This document shows positions 10,824 to 22,135 of a stretch of 64,000 nt of DNA, one piece after another; the first letter of the stretch is position 1, and each line of letters begins with the position of its first letter. The translations under genes and the position numbers were made by a program. The notes beneath the pieces are model-generated. The model searched no databases, was not told where the DNA came from, and saw only the letters and a list, made by a program, of their open reading frames with translations. The stretch is from Poronia punctata (lineage: Eukaryota > Ascomycota > Sordariomycetes > Xylariales > Xylariaceae): the NCBI GenBank assembly GCA_022579005.1, contig MU401520.1:117920-181919 (forward strand), given 5' to 3'.

Positions 10824-12208
10824 TTATAGATAGATGTAGCAAATCGGAGAGCCACTGAGGGTATCAAGAACATTCTTAATCTTGACAGCGGCAGCATTGA
10901 CGCCCATGTCTAGGATATCCTCGACAGAGGTGTCACGGCTAGGCGGGGTGTTGAAGAGAGTGATGGTGCCGCCAAGCTTCTTGGCCTGGAAGGGGTGCAG
11001 AGCCTGCCAGATCCAATAGATGCGATCAACCATGGCGTGGTGTAGCCAGAAGACGGGGTCAACGGGCGAGCCGTATAGATCTCCCGAGACACCGCCCATG
11101 ACACCGTGGCCGGCCGTGTGCAAGCCGAGGAAGCCATCGGTGAAGCGGCCCTGCAGTTCGTTCTGGAAGAGAAGAACGCTGCGCGAGGCTGGGCCGGCGG
11201 TGATGTTGAGAATGTTTTCCAGTGTTAGCCAATTGACGGCCGTGTAGGAGCTCAGGTCGCGGCTCAGGCAGTGAGGGTTGTAGCCCAGTTTCTCAGGGGC
11301 AGGTGCCATGCCATCCTGGATGGGGAAGACGGGACCCAGGTTGATCTGGTAGTCTACAAAGGGGCCCGAAGTCACGCAGCCACCGCCCTTGCCAGACGGA
11401 ATCCAGACATTGCCGTTGGCTGTCACGCTGCCATTGTGAGGGACATAGGCACCGTCGCCGCTGAAGCTGGTCTCGCTACCGTCGAACAAGGGGGACTTGG
11501 CCGGGTTTTCCCTGTTGTCCAGCCAGTTCCAGTACTGAGAAAGGGAGTTAGAATTTGTATCTTTGGGCAAGATTATCATTACGTACTGGCTGGCTGCCGG
11601 TATAGCCACACTCTTTCTTGAGGGCCTGTTCGTAGGCCCAGAGGAAGTATCTGTGCCATGTCAAGAAGTTGCCCTTCAAAATATTAGTCATTTCTTTTCA
11701 ATATAGGTAGGCCTTCTTCTCGCTCACAGTTCCGTGGATAGACATGGTCTGGTTGATATGGACGGCAACAAAGTCGTCATATCGAGTTCTAGCGCCAGGG
11801 GCAAATGATGGATCGGCTTTGCTAGGCTTCGACTGCAGGCACTTGACGGCACTGATGTACGACTTCTTCTCCTTGGAAGAGAAGGCCTTCCTATGGACGG
11901 GGATTCACCGTTAGCTCCACTGAACACTTCTGGATGAACTGTGTAGTGATAAGAAGGGATACATACCAGTCACGCCTCACAGTGGCGGTAAGTAGGTTAC
12001 AACCCCATGTTCTCTTTTCAAGGACCTCGGGATCGGTTTCGGCCAACTCTTCGCGCAGGAAATCCAAAGCCAGGGCGTTCAAGTCTTCGACGGAACTCAC
12101 TTCCTCAAGAGGCAGTAGTTCTTCGACGAGAGAACTCTCATCACGGGCGGCCAAGGGGGTGGCCGAAATAAGGGGAAGGCCCAGGAGGACAGCCTTGAGG
12201 AAATGCAT
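10824..12208 (-). CDS. Secreted tyrosinase (type-3 copper oxidase)
   Basis: Exons, minus strand: 12208-11967, 11890-11728, 11673-11587, 11534-10824; all phases fit and give 400 residues. An N-terminal signal peptide (MHFLKAVLLGLPLISATPLA) is followed by an acidic pro-region ending in a Kex2-like Lys-Arg at 65-66, then TWGCN. CuA histidines are H125, H133 and H142 (VHINQTMSIHG, NFLTWHRYFLWAYE). CuB histidines are H303, H307 and H329/H330 (LHTAGHG, DPVFWLHHAMVDRIYW). All ligands are intact. The enzyme oxidises phenols/diphenols to quinones, feeding melanin-like polymers or cross-linking, probably in the secretory path or outside the cell. At 400 residues it lacks the long C-terminal lid domain of larger tyrosinases, like other short secreted fungal forms. 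No pigment cluster is visible around it. Confidence 0.93.
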
Positions 12209-13962
12209 CTTGAGCTGAAAAATTGATCAGCGGTAAGGCTTCGACGGTGGTTTACAATAATGATTAGGCTGGTGTCGATCCCGTAAGAACATGTGGGAAA
12301 CCAGGACGGGATGGCGATCCGGCCACATGTAAATACTCGCAATATTTTCGTAAACACCCCCTTGTCCCACTTCTTCGCGCCGCGTCTCTTGCGTGCTAGG
12401 CTATGGCTTCTGGCTTCTGGCTTCTACGGATCCAGGGTAGCTTCTAGTTTGCCTTTGCCAAAGACACTATGGGGATAGACCCTGGCGCGAACTGCCAGAG
12501 GCTTGATAGCTCGTGATATATTAGATATTAGTGGGAGATGTAGAAACGTGGTCTGGGACAACAAGCTCAAGACCATCACCCTGGTCCTCCAGGGGCATCA
12601 ACCATGTTCACCAATCATACAGACCGTCTGGCAAATGAGATCGGTCTATAGAACCGGGCTAGTAGGATTGCTTCGTCCCTGTAGTAGAAGGGCATAGGCC
12701 CTGTTCAAGCTAGAGCCGTGCTGACTCGTGAGTCCGCCCCCAAATCTTGTACCATCGCGTCGGGTTAACATACCAGGTCTAGCTTCGTATAATGCCTCAT
12801 GGGCATTGGCAAGACTATTGGCGAGGCAACATCTAGTGTGGGCATGGCAGCAAGATGACGGGGTTTTTATGCGAAGATGGACTAATGGGGTTATTGCGTT
12901 ATGCACTTGGGTGTCTAGCCAGGACGCCAGAACGCCATTTAGTTCCAGATATCCACGTGCAACCCATACTTGCTACGTAACAATTATAGTGGGTTTCGAT
13001 TGTAGAAGCTACGATTGGTAACAAATGTCCGGCCATCTGCAGCTGCGAAGAAAAAATTGTGTAACGGCACTAACATAGTCGAGCCGGTCTCGCTTGGCAA
13101 GCGCGTTAATAATCACCGAAGAAAAAGTGAAGCAAAGCATAGCTGCATATTTCTACGCCCCCTGAAATTATGCAGTCCCCCAACCTGAACCTCATCTCTG
13201 GAAAGGGTTAAATAACCTGGAAAGTGGCTTGCTCCGGTAGTCCAAAATGGCAGATACTTCCTCGTAGTCGCCTTGCCCAGGTGCCCGGTTCGTCGAATAC
13301 GGGCGTTGAATCTGGAACACTTGCCACAGTTCGAGATAGTCTCTTTTATAGATCATTCCATTGCATTTTTATGTAATGTTGGCATGCGACATGCGGCATG
13401 CGGCATATGAGGCGAGATGTTCATCCTTTTCCCGCGGGTAGAAGTGCCCTATCACCCGGCGCATAGCATGGAGATATAACATATCCCTTATATACGGTAA
13501 GTAGGTACTGCTGAGATTAGCCATTTTATCAGCTAGACTGGCGGCTTTCTAGACCATAACCTGCGTGAGGTCGTCGAGGCGCTGGTAACACTAGCTCACG
13601 ACTCGCAACTGTACTACTCGTTAGCGTGTACTTGCTCCTCGGCTTTCGACGCTATATGGTGGACAAGTCTAATATGCGAGGGTGAAGCATTTCAGGAGGT
13701 CGATCCCGTTCCGAGATCCCTCCTTCGCATGTCAATCCTGACCGATCGTTCACTCTTCGGTCACCAACCACCCCTCGGAATAAAACTCGCTTGGCCCCCG
13801 TATCCCTGAGGCGTGTCGTGTAGGACGACTTTGTATAGAAACGAGGTTATTTTCGATATTCCCTCCCCCTACTCCCCCTACCCATATTCCCCATCTTTGC
13901 ACTCGCATGACTCGCTTCTTTACCTTGTTGATTGATCATCGTGTGAGGTAAAGATAGCGATC
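12209..13962. other. Intergenic region between divergent tyrosinase and rhodopsin-type genes
   Basis: 1.75 kb without a supported gene. It has a triple GGCTTCT repeat (about 12406-12425) and a CT/C-rich tract at 13860-13895 just upstream of the next gene. No RNA gene recognised. Confidence 0.5.
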
Positions 13963-15398
13963 ATGTCAGCTCCAACGGGTCCTCCAGATGCAGATCCCAA
14001 GGAAACCAGTCTCGGGTTACAGCTGGGTGTGACCACGGCAATCCATATCGCAGCTTTGACAGTGGCATGTTTACGAATGTACACTCGAGTATTCTTGGTG
14101 AAGGCTTTTGGTATTGACGACGGCCTTATGGTCGGGGCTACGGTATGTCGTTGAATTATCTTCCTCGAGAGGACAAATGGGTTGACTTTGGTGTTTCCAT
14201 AGTTGGCCGCGTTCATCTCATGGATATTATATCTTTATCAGAGTCAACATGGACTCGGTATACACCGTGTGTTCATCTCGAATGAAGACCTGTTCAAGTT
14301 TGGGGCGTCTACCTTTGCCCAAACCATCATCAACCTCGTCGGCCTCGGCCTTCTCAAGACATCGCTAGCCGTTTCGCTCCTCCGACTCACGAGGAGCAAG
14401 CTCTTAGCCCGGATACTATGGGCTACCATCAGTAAGATCTTCGTTTCAACCCGGTCGTATGTCTCGTTTTGCTGACACACTTTACAGCATTTGTTACGGT
14501 GTATACTATATTTGCCTTGTTGACGCTGTTTCTTTATTGTCAGCCCCTGGAGGGATTCTGGGACCGTTCCATCAACGCCAAGTGCTATAACATAAACCTA
14601 TTTATTAATTTTGGTCTTATCAATACCGGTATGACCCTCCTAGGACATACGCAGCATGTCAGCAAGCTTACAATTCCACAGCATTTAGCATCTTTACCGA
14701 TATCCTCCTCGCGTCCTTACCCATCCCGGTCATATGGACCCTGCAGCTGAAGAAGAACATCCGCGTCTACCTCGTCATCATGCTTGCACTTGGTTGGGGT
14801 GCCGTTGCGATTGGTATAGTGAAAGCTATTGCTCAGATCAACTATAGCCCCGTTGCCGACAACACCTACAACATCCCAGTCCCTTTCTGGGCCTTGTGAG
14901 TACCCCTGAACACCGAGGGCGCGGCTCCCCCCTTTCCACAACCTCGTCGTGCTAACAAATAATTATAGTATCCAATTAAACGTCAGCATCGTCGCAGCTT
15001 GCGCTCCGCAGCTGAAGAAGCTCATGCAGGGCTTCCTCAGGCTCACCGGCGACTCGTACAAGTCTCATTCATATGGCTTCCCGTCGACCAACAGGAGGAA
15101 CACAGTCGGGCAGAGTATTGGAGGTCGCTATATCCGGCAAGGTAGCCGCGTCGACAAAGGAGACGACTTCGAGCTCGATGAACGACCCATTACCTCACCG
15201 GAAGCGTATCGCGGCAAGGATCATCTCGCCGCCGGCGACAGCAGCCGCGAGTTCGGCACCCACGCAATGGCCTCGTCGCAGGTAGACAAGAAGGGACGCA
15301 GGAGCTCTAGCAGCGATTCCAGCCTCGGAGAACTCCACAGAAGCCCTAACAGCAAGGGTATCATGATGACGACAGAAGTCCATATTTCTACCGCCTAG
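13963..15398 (+). CDS. Fungal rhodopsin-type seven-TM membrane protein (PTH11-related integral membrane family)
   Basis: Five exons: 13963-14142, 14203-14431, 14488-14628, 14682-14895, 14969-15398; phases agree and give 397 residues. The extracellular N-tail is short; TM1 (GVTTAIHIAALTVACLRMY) is followed by TRVFLVKAFGIDDGLMV, the classic family motif. Later signatures are QTIINLVGLGLLKTSLAVSL, YCQPLEGFWD, FSIFTDILLASLPIPVIW and the last TM ending FIQLNVSIVAACAP. A polar C-terminal tail of about 130 residues contains Ser/Arg-rich and acidic segments. The family is very expanded in plant- and insect-associated fungi and contains GPCR-like proteins, but ligands and G-protein coupling are mostly unproven. 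It lacks a CFEM domain, so it is PTH11-related only in the membrane domain. Confidence 0.87.
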
Positions 15399-16179
15399 GA
15401 AACCGTTCAGCGGGCGGATGACGATTAGCAGAAAAAGCTGGCTTTTTGGATACCTATGTACACCCACTTAATTTAATCACTCCCATACCTTTACCCAACC
15501 GATCTCGGAATTCAAAAAAAGATTTGGACTACCTCCTGAGAAGGTAGTATGTCCGATGTTGTTATAGTAGCACCTTCATTGCTATGGCGACGAGAAAAGC
15601 CTTTCGTGACGCCAGCGGAATGAATTGCAGACAGACTGACTCTTGTCCGTTGTTGATAACCCCCCTGGTTGAAGATCTTATCGAGCCAATTACCTATTAG
15701 CCAGTTGACCAGGTCATTCCGAGATTTCCGAGAAAAGAGTGGATGCATCCAATCTGGGGAATGTACCAACCATTACACACCTGCGTATTATTCATTACAT
15801 AAGGTACGAGTACGTGGGGGTTCAAGCGCGTGGCTACGAGTAGTATTTGTGGCTAACCTCTGTTATGGTAGCACAGACCACATATCAACGTCATCAAACT
15901 TGTGGAGCAATATTGTCTCGGTTCCTTTGCCAACTTCCTCTACCTCATGGTTGCTCTATCGGCTTGAATAAGTAATCAATTCGTTACCCCCTATGAGTAC
16001 GATTCAGTCAAGGCGTCCGTCAAATTGAGATTCTCTCCCAGATCCAACTTTTTCAGCTTCCCCGTACTCCTGTTGGTTGAGTTCTGGATCGTTCCATTGT
16101 AAACCCCAGACCACATCTTAAGCTACGTCTAAAAATAGGCACCAACCTAACCTAAACTCAACTCTGGAAAAAGACACAA
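15399..16179. other. Intergenic region
   Basis: 3' flank of the rhodopsin-type gene and upstream region of the LysM gene. Minus-strand frame 15512-15769 has no recognisable character. Nothing else seen. Confidence 0.45.
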
Positions 16180-16728
16180 ATGGCTCGTTGGTCGGAATAT
16201 GATACCGATGAGGAGCGTTTGCCGGAAGGCATGAAAAGAATTGGCTACGATGCCGACACTCAGACTTACACATTCCGCGACGCCGAGGGACATTTGTGGG
16301 AAAGTGCGCCGGGAAATAGATACGGCGAGCTCCGCCGAGTAGCCACTACGAGTACTCTACCTTCGTATGGCGAGGACGATGGGGACTCTAGTCCAAATGC
16401 ACCGTTGGCGTCGTATCCAGGGCCTAGTGCTTCCTACGGTCAACCTTCCTGGCGCGCTGAGATGATGCCATTGCTAAATTGGTTCTTGATTGTCGGTTTA
16501 TTTCTTATCGCCCTACTCTGGTTCATCTCCCGGAGTCCAAAAAGCAGCACTGAGGTCGTCCAAAGCTGCAGTGATGCGACGACGCGTCTAAAGATTAGGC
16601 CTGGCGATACTTGCTGGGCCATAGCCGAGGAGAGGTCAATCTCTCTTGACGCCCTGCTGTCGGAGAACAAGGGCCTTGACTGCGACAAGTTGAGTGTGGG
16701 TGAAACGGTTTGTGTACCGAAAACATAG
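16180..16728 (+). CDS. Membrane-anchored LysM-domain protein
   Basis: Single-exon, 182 residues. The N-terminal ~90 residues are polar and contain a repeat-like segment GYDADTQTYTFRDAEGHLWE, then Ser/Pro-rich sequence. One membrane span lies at about 100-117 (NWFLIVGLFLIALLWFI). The C-terminal ~45 residues form one LysM module: LKIRPGDTCWAIAEERSISLDALLSENKGLDCDKLSVGETVCVP, with the usual GDTCWxIA start, LLxxN centre and LxVGxxVCVP end (quoted here in part). There is no N-terminal signal peptide, so a type II orientation is likely, placing the LysM outside or in the lumen. LysM binds chitin or peptidoglycan-type glycans. This differs from secreted LysM effectors, which have signal peptides and often several modules. 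Confidence 0.85.
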   Translation: MARWSEYDTDEERLPEGMKRIGYDADTQTYTFRDAEGHLWESAPGNRYGELRRVATTSTLPSYGEDDGDSSPNAPLASYPGPSASYGQPSWRAEMMPLLNWFLIVGLFLIALLWFISRSPKSSTEVVQSCSDATTRLKIRPGDTCWAIAEERSISLDALLSENKGLDCDKLSVGETVCVPKT

Positions 16729-18676
16729 GCTTGGATTGCTGGGACTGTCTAAAACAAGGAAACTACTTTGAAATGCCACGAAATGTCCCTGGATCAGCGG
16801 GGGGCGCGATACCTGGTGCAGCCACTCTTCTTTACCCTTCCCACATTACAGGCCCACGCGTCCAAGGTAACGTACTGTGTATGTGAGAGCTCCTCAAGTT
16901 CAAAGAGCACCATGGTTTGCTCGATCGACTTGGTTCAGAGGATCCACCGCAAAAAAAAGATACTGCAATTCTATACAATCAGGCACACATGGTTCCTAAC
17001 ATCAAGTTCATGCGTTCTTCATCTCTCTCTGTTATCTCGTCTCCATTCTGAAAATCCTACTCTTTTCGCAAAGTGCTCCTTCCTACCCCGTTTCTTAGGT
17101 TGGGCTATCTAAGGACAGCCGACAGCCCCTGAGGCCCATCGCCCCGATTACTAAGCTATGAGACGTATTCTCCTACCGACTGATGGGCCTCAGCGCGAAA
17201 GCTAGCCCAAGAGACTCGCGCCCCTCTCCCCCTACCCTCAAAATCATGTTTTCATTTGGCTGGTTGGGAGTTTGTGCCCTGATTCGTGCTTCAAGTAGAA
17301 TATTTGAAAAGGCAACGGCGCTTGACGGATTTTACCTGTTGATCAACTGGAATGCTCTATGGAGCCTTGTGTCCTTGGTCACTAGTCTCATGTCATGTAT
17401 CCATAGCAGAACATGTACAGCCCAAAGACATTGGGCTGTCATGGTTGAATTAGGCGCCTTATCTACGTTGAGGTCTTTTAGGACAGGAAGGCTTTATCCT
17501 GTTTGGGGACACCAGCGATTCTAGACATGTTGTCAAAACATACTGCACGCAGCCTAACCTAATGGGTCACGCCGTTCTTCCCTCAGACGTATCTAGCTTG
17601 CGACCAGATTCTCCACGTTCTCCATGAGAAGGAGATCCCATTGCTAGTCCTCAGCGATCCCTACCCTATAGTGCCAACGACACTTAGCCAGAGGACTTGC
17701 TACTACTAGCCAGGTAAGCCTAGGATCATGAAGCTTATTTAGTCCACGTGGCTAAGCGAACCAAGCACAGTTGACCAACCCTTGACAGTCTTCAAATTTC
17801 TTATCCACTCGGAAGCCAAGCCCTGCTCGTATTCTCAGTTTGCGCCTCGAAGTCGTCGGCGCAAGGCCAAGGGTCGAAGCTGAAGCTGACGTCGAGACGA
17901 ATGTGAGTACAGATAAAGAGAAGAACAACAGTTTCGGGCAACGTTTCGCAGGCTATGCTATGCCTGTGGCAGACAAACAATCATGAATGAGTACCTACTT
18001 TGGGCTACCCCCATCCTCCCTGCCTTCTGAAAAATACCAACCATGGCGTATATGGAATAACGTCCTCATCCAGACTCCACTATTGGCAGCCCAGGTGATG
18101 CGAATAGATTTCATCTGTTCAAACATGATGCTCGCCGTCCCCACACCTCCCAGCATGGCAAATGTGACCTTGGCTTTATCTTTCCGGCATGGGCCTTACA
18201 GAACAGTTAGTTGGGTTAGGTTGTACCCTTAGAAAAAGGGGAGAAGGCTTGTCTTACGCGGATCTGATTATTAATTCAGTCGTTTTCTAGGCTGACTGAT
18301 GGTAATGTTTGTTGCTGGCTTTGGTAGCACATAAGGTTTCTTTGTCCAATCCGTTTGGAGGGAAAAACACATGTGAAGGAAACCTGTCAACCATGTTATA
18401 TTTCGATCCTCTGTCGACGCCCACTTCTTCGAATGATGGTGTTGCACGAGCGGGCTAAGTGGTTGAACCCAACGTTTCCTCGCACCACTCGATCCAGCAA
18501 GCGACTCGAAATGTCCCGTTCTTCTGTCAGTATAAGAATGGGAAGGCACAGACAGCACATTGTGTTAACCAGCCCATACTCTTGTGGTTACCCTTGACAC
18601 TTCTTTCCTTCATGCATCCACCCTCGGGACCCATCACCCCCTCGACCTAGATCTTTTTGTCAACACGCTACCCACG
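16729..18676. other. Long intergenic region
   Basis: Nearly 2 kb without a supported gene. The 113-residue frame at 17183-17524 has no domain and unconvincing composition. One perfect hairpin at 17417-17439 is listed separately. Confidence 0.45.
17417..17439. repeat. Perfect short hairpin (9-bp arms, 5-nt loop)
   Basis: ACAGCCCAA and its exact reverse complement TTGGGCTGT flank the loop AGACA. It lies in intergenic DNA, far from any gene end I can define. Confidence 0.9.
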
Positions 18677-19569
18677 ATGGCCGATCTCAGAGACAAGATG
18701 GACATCATATACTTGAAGACCACACCTGAAAACCGGCTATTTGATACTGTCGAGGTCGGAACTGGGAAGGTTACGAACACAGAGGAAGGCGATGCATGGA
18801 CAGCGCATTGTCGAAAGGCTGCCCAGGTCATTGCGGATGCGCATTACGACCTACCAACCACGCAAGCAACACGACAGGCCTGGGCATATGACCAAGACAT
18901 CGAGGGCCACGCCCGCGCCTTACACGCCGAAGAGATAGACGACAATATCACACAGATAGTGGAGCACTCGGCCGGTTCCCTCTTCGAAGCCCGGCACAAC
19001 GATACCGTTGTCGGCGTCGCCCTCCTACACAAGATGAAGCCAGGTTATGGACCTGCATCCGAGACTGAGGTGGACATTCTAGATAAGCCCGTCCGCACTC
19101 CGGATATGAGTGACGATGCTTGGCGCGATATGATAATCAAACATATCAAACGCTTGAAGAAAGAAGTCAAGTTGGAAAACGCCTGCCGAGAAATCTACAA
19201 TAAGCATGTCGGATCCGATGTCTACAAGGGAAAATTATGGGGTAAGTACTGCTCAAACCCCCGCCACAGTCCTTGATGTTTCCTGTCAGGGCCGCCGCTA
19301 ATGCAAAAACCCCTTCTGCAGCTTTATCAGGTGTCGCAGTACAGGAACAGTACAGACGACGACAGATCGGCAGCACTTTGGTCCGAATTGCCCTGTCTCA
19401 TATCCCTGATGGCGAATATGTCCTCATCGAGGCAGAGTCGAGCATCAAATCGTGGTACGAACGCTTCGGGTTCAAACAATCACCGGTCGAAGGAGCCCAA
19501 TTCAACGAATTCGAACTTGGTGGCAAGAAGATAAGGGTCCATGTCATGCTCTATGAGCAGAAGAAGTAA
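18677..19569 (+). CDS. GNAT-family N-acetyltransferase
   Basis: Exons 18677-19241 and 19322-19569 (intron GTAAGT...TGCAG) give 270 residues. The C-terminal half is a GNAT fold: substrate-side strand LFEARHNDTVVGVALLH, the acetyl-CoA loop GVAVQEQYRRRQIGSTLVRI (motif A, Q/R-x-x-G-x-x pattern), YVLIEAESSIKSWYERFGF (motif B, the Y-x-x-x-GF signature), and a short end strand. The ~100 residues before it are helical and charged. Substrate is unknown; GNATs acetylate amines on small molecules or proteins. The upstream frame starts at a GTG, so the first ATG at 18677 was taken as start. Converges with the SDR gene. Confidence 0.85.
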
Positions 19570-19974
19570 CCTATTCTGCTGGTTTATCGCCAGTCAAGGG
19601 TTGACAGGTGCTTTTCTTAGTAAGACCGATAGGAAGGGGCGTTTCGCATATAGGTGGTATGGCGTTTTCTGCTGTTGCATTCGTTCTTCTCTCTTTCTGT
19701 TACTTTCGCCTTTGGAGCGTGAAGCTTGCCGACATACAGCTTGTTGGCAGACATCTTCCACAATTTCTGCCTGGTTTGTTTTCAGGGGTCGTTGCACGGA
19801 TACAGACATCATATCGCAAGATAGACTATAATTGATATCCTCTCCCAAAAGTTTCTCTCGTATATTTTTATCTCTCTAACTATTTGGCCTCTATTATCTC
19901 GTCAGATATGTACGTCCCTCATCCCATCACACCGCATGTGTACCAAGTCATGATCCCCAGACTTAACCACCTAC
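19570..19974. other. Intergenic region, convergent 3' ends
   Basis: Spacer between the GNAT and SDR stop codons, AT-rich, presumably 3' UTRs. Nothing else recognised. Confidence 0.5.
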
Positions 19975-21330
19975 CTAATACTCTGAAGGGATTGTAGCCA
20001 GTTTTCCCCCATCATTGACAAGTATCATCCCATTGTTGTACTATATCATTAGTGGTTAGCAAAATGAAAATCATGTCATGTCAAAGCTGAAATTTTAATC
20101 CTTCTTGTAGGATCCATATCTATCTACAGGTAATTATTTCATATGTACTCCAAAAAAAAAAAAAAAAATTTGGTTTGTCAAACTCACCGCTCCAGCTCTA
20201 CTAGCCATGTAGACAATAGTACCGGCCGTCTCCTCGGGCAAGCCAAACCGTCGAGCGGGTATGAAGCGGGGCTCGTCCGGGTCTTCGGTCGAAGGGTCCC
20301 GGTCACCGATAAGGGTCTTGGCTAATTCGGTAGGGAATACTATGTATCATGTTTCGCCATTAGTCATTCAATTCACTCACCTTCTCTTCTTTTACTTTTT
20401 TACCCTTTTTTTTTGGGCTTCTCTTTTCTCCCCCTTTTTCTTTTCATGGACAAGGAATAAAGAAAAAGAAAGAAAAGAAAAGAAAAGAAACTCACAACCC
20501 GGCGCCAACCCATTAACCCGAATCCCATACCTGGCCAAATTCGTACTAGCATGTTTCGTCAGGTGCGAGACCGCCGCCTTGCTCCCGGAATACGGCATGG
20601 CGGAGAAGTACATGCGGCTATAGGCCGAGATACTGCTCGTGAAGATCACCTGGCTCTGTATCCCCGGGACCACCGCCTTTTTTGTCTTCTTCTCTCCCAA
20701 CGGTTTCCCGTAACCATTTTTCTCGACGGCGTTCCCGTTCCCGGCATCGAGTAAGCCGAGAAAGGCGAGCATGGTGTAATACGCCCCCGTGACGTTGACG
20801 TGGAACACGTTTGTGAAATCCTCCATCGACACGTCCTCGAAGAGTCTTTTCCGCAGCGCGGCGATGGATAGGGAAGGGTCGAATCTAGAGCTTTCCGGCC
20901 CGACGATGCCCGAGTTGGCGATCAGCAGGTTGATGTACCCCGTTTCGGCGGTTATGGTGTCTACGGCGGATTGTAGGGATGGTTTGGAGGTTACGTCGCA
21001 GACTATTGGGTGCAGGTTGGGATGGGTTTTTGCCGCGGTTTGCAGGACGGATTCCCGCCGGCCGAGGATGTAGATCTTGGAGGCGCCGGATCGGCATAGG
21101 GCTTGGGCCATGTCTAGGCCGAGACCTGGGGATAGGTAGATATTTGGGTTAGTAGGGAAGGGAAGGGAAGGGAAGGGAAGGGAAGGGAAGGGAAGGGAAG
21201 GGATGGGAAACGGACCGGTCCCGCCGCCGGTTATTACTCCTACTAGGCCATCGACGGCGAACAACTGTCGCATATCCGGTTGGGGATCTCCTTCTTCGTT
21301 GGTATATAGCTCTTCCTTAGTCGGGGGCAT
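19975..21330 (-). CDS. Short-chain dehydrogenase/reductase (SDR)
   Basis: Four exons, minus strand: 21330-21216, 21125-20496, 20339-20188, 20040-19975; phases close and give 320 residues. Exon 1/2 junction restores the NAD(P)-binding TGGGTGLGLDMA. Then come CDVTSK (adenine pocket), LIANSGIVG (the NAG equivalent), the catalytic SSIS...YSGSKAA (Y-x-x-x-K) and VNGLAPGLFPTELAK across the exon 2/3 join. Exon 4 supplies the expected SDR ending YNNGMILVNDGGKLATIPSEY. It is a classical-type SDR of unknown substrate. The first intron has a poor donor (GTCCGT) and contains a GGGAA repeat; the third is 147 nt and contains a T17 run. Without the small last exon the enzyme would lose its conserved C-terminal DGG loop. 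Confidence 0.9.
21155..21202. repeat. (GGGAA)n microsatellite in the first SDR intron
   Basis: Nine or so GGGAA units read directly, inside the first SDR intron (21126-21215); pyrimidine-rich (TTCCC) on the transcribed strand. Confidence 0.95.
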
Positions 21331-22016
21331 CTTTGCAGCTTTTGGCAGGTTGGTTATTTTAGTATGACTGTAATGTGATCTAGGTTAGGTATCTACCGGG
21401 AAATAAAACTGGAATGTGGGAAGAGAAGCGGTTTAAATTGAAAGTGTTTGTTTTCAAGAATATGAAAATTGTCCTTGGGCACCTATGCAAACGAGGGGAA
21501 CTTCTCTTTTATAATAGAGATACTGTCCCGAGAGATGAAACTTTGTGACACAAGGTTCCAATTGGTCGGACTGCCTTTCCGGACTTCAGTTGGGGCATCT
21601 CCCTCACGTCTTGTAACACCTTCCCGGTAAGCCACCTTCTCACCGTGTCTATGTAGGTAAGTATAGATCCGGCATGGATACGGGATTAGCCCCGAAGCCG
21701 CGAGTGTCCCCGCTTACTCGTACAGTTCTATAGATTCCGGGGTATTCGCTTTTTGACACGGGCATAACTCCGAAGACGCCCGTTATCTCCAAGGGTGAAC
21801 CACGGTGAGAGTCACCTATCCATCTATCTTATTGGCAGATGGCATATTTCCCCTTACTTTAAATAGGTAGGTGGATAACCGCCCTTGTAAACAGGTCGGG
21901 TTTCGCGACTGGACACGAAGATCTCATATGTCCGTCCGAATGAGACACCAAACGTACTACAGTCCCGACTGACAACATGGGATAATATATATACTTGCCC
22001 AACAGATCACACCGTC
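21331..22016. other. Intergenic region upstream of SDR and 5S rRNA
   Basis: Holds the SDR promoter (AT-rich and purine-rich near 21400-21500) and the upstream flank of the 5S gene. A TATA-like ATAATATATATA at 21982-21993, about 25-35 bp before the 5S start, may be the Pol III upstream element. Confidence 0.5.
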
Positions 22017-22135
22017 ACGTACGGCCATATCCACTGGAGAACTCGGGATCCCGTCCGCTCTCCCATAGATAAGCCGGTGAGAGCCGAATTAGTAGTTGGG
22101 TCGGTGACGACCAGCGAATCCTTGGTGCTGTACGT
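22017..22135 (+). rRNA. 5S ribosomal RNA
   Basis: A 119-nt match to the fungal 5S pattern: start ACGTACGGCCATA, middle CTCGGGATCCCGTCCGCTCTC, CCCATAGATAAGCC, the internal control region AGTAGTTGGGTCGGTGACGACC (two overlapping pieces), and the end GTGCTGTACGT, which pairs with the start (stem ACGTACGGC / GCTGTACGT with one G-U). A TTTTT terminator follows at 22135-22139, and a TATA-like box sits about 25-35 bp upstream. 5S genes scattered singly through the genome and outside the rDNA repeat are typical of Neurospora and other Pezizomycotina. Helix I and the internal promoter are intact, so I call it a gene and not a pseudogene. Confidence 0.93.

Noticed and set aside
10824..21330. Secondary-metabolite cluster around tyrosinase, GNAT and SDR genes
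   Set aside because: No polyketide synthase, peptide synthetase, terpene cyclase or cluster regulator is present, and the genes are spread over 10 kb with a receptor-like and a LysM gene between.
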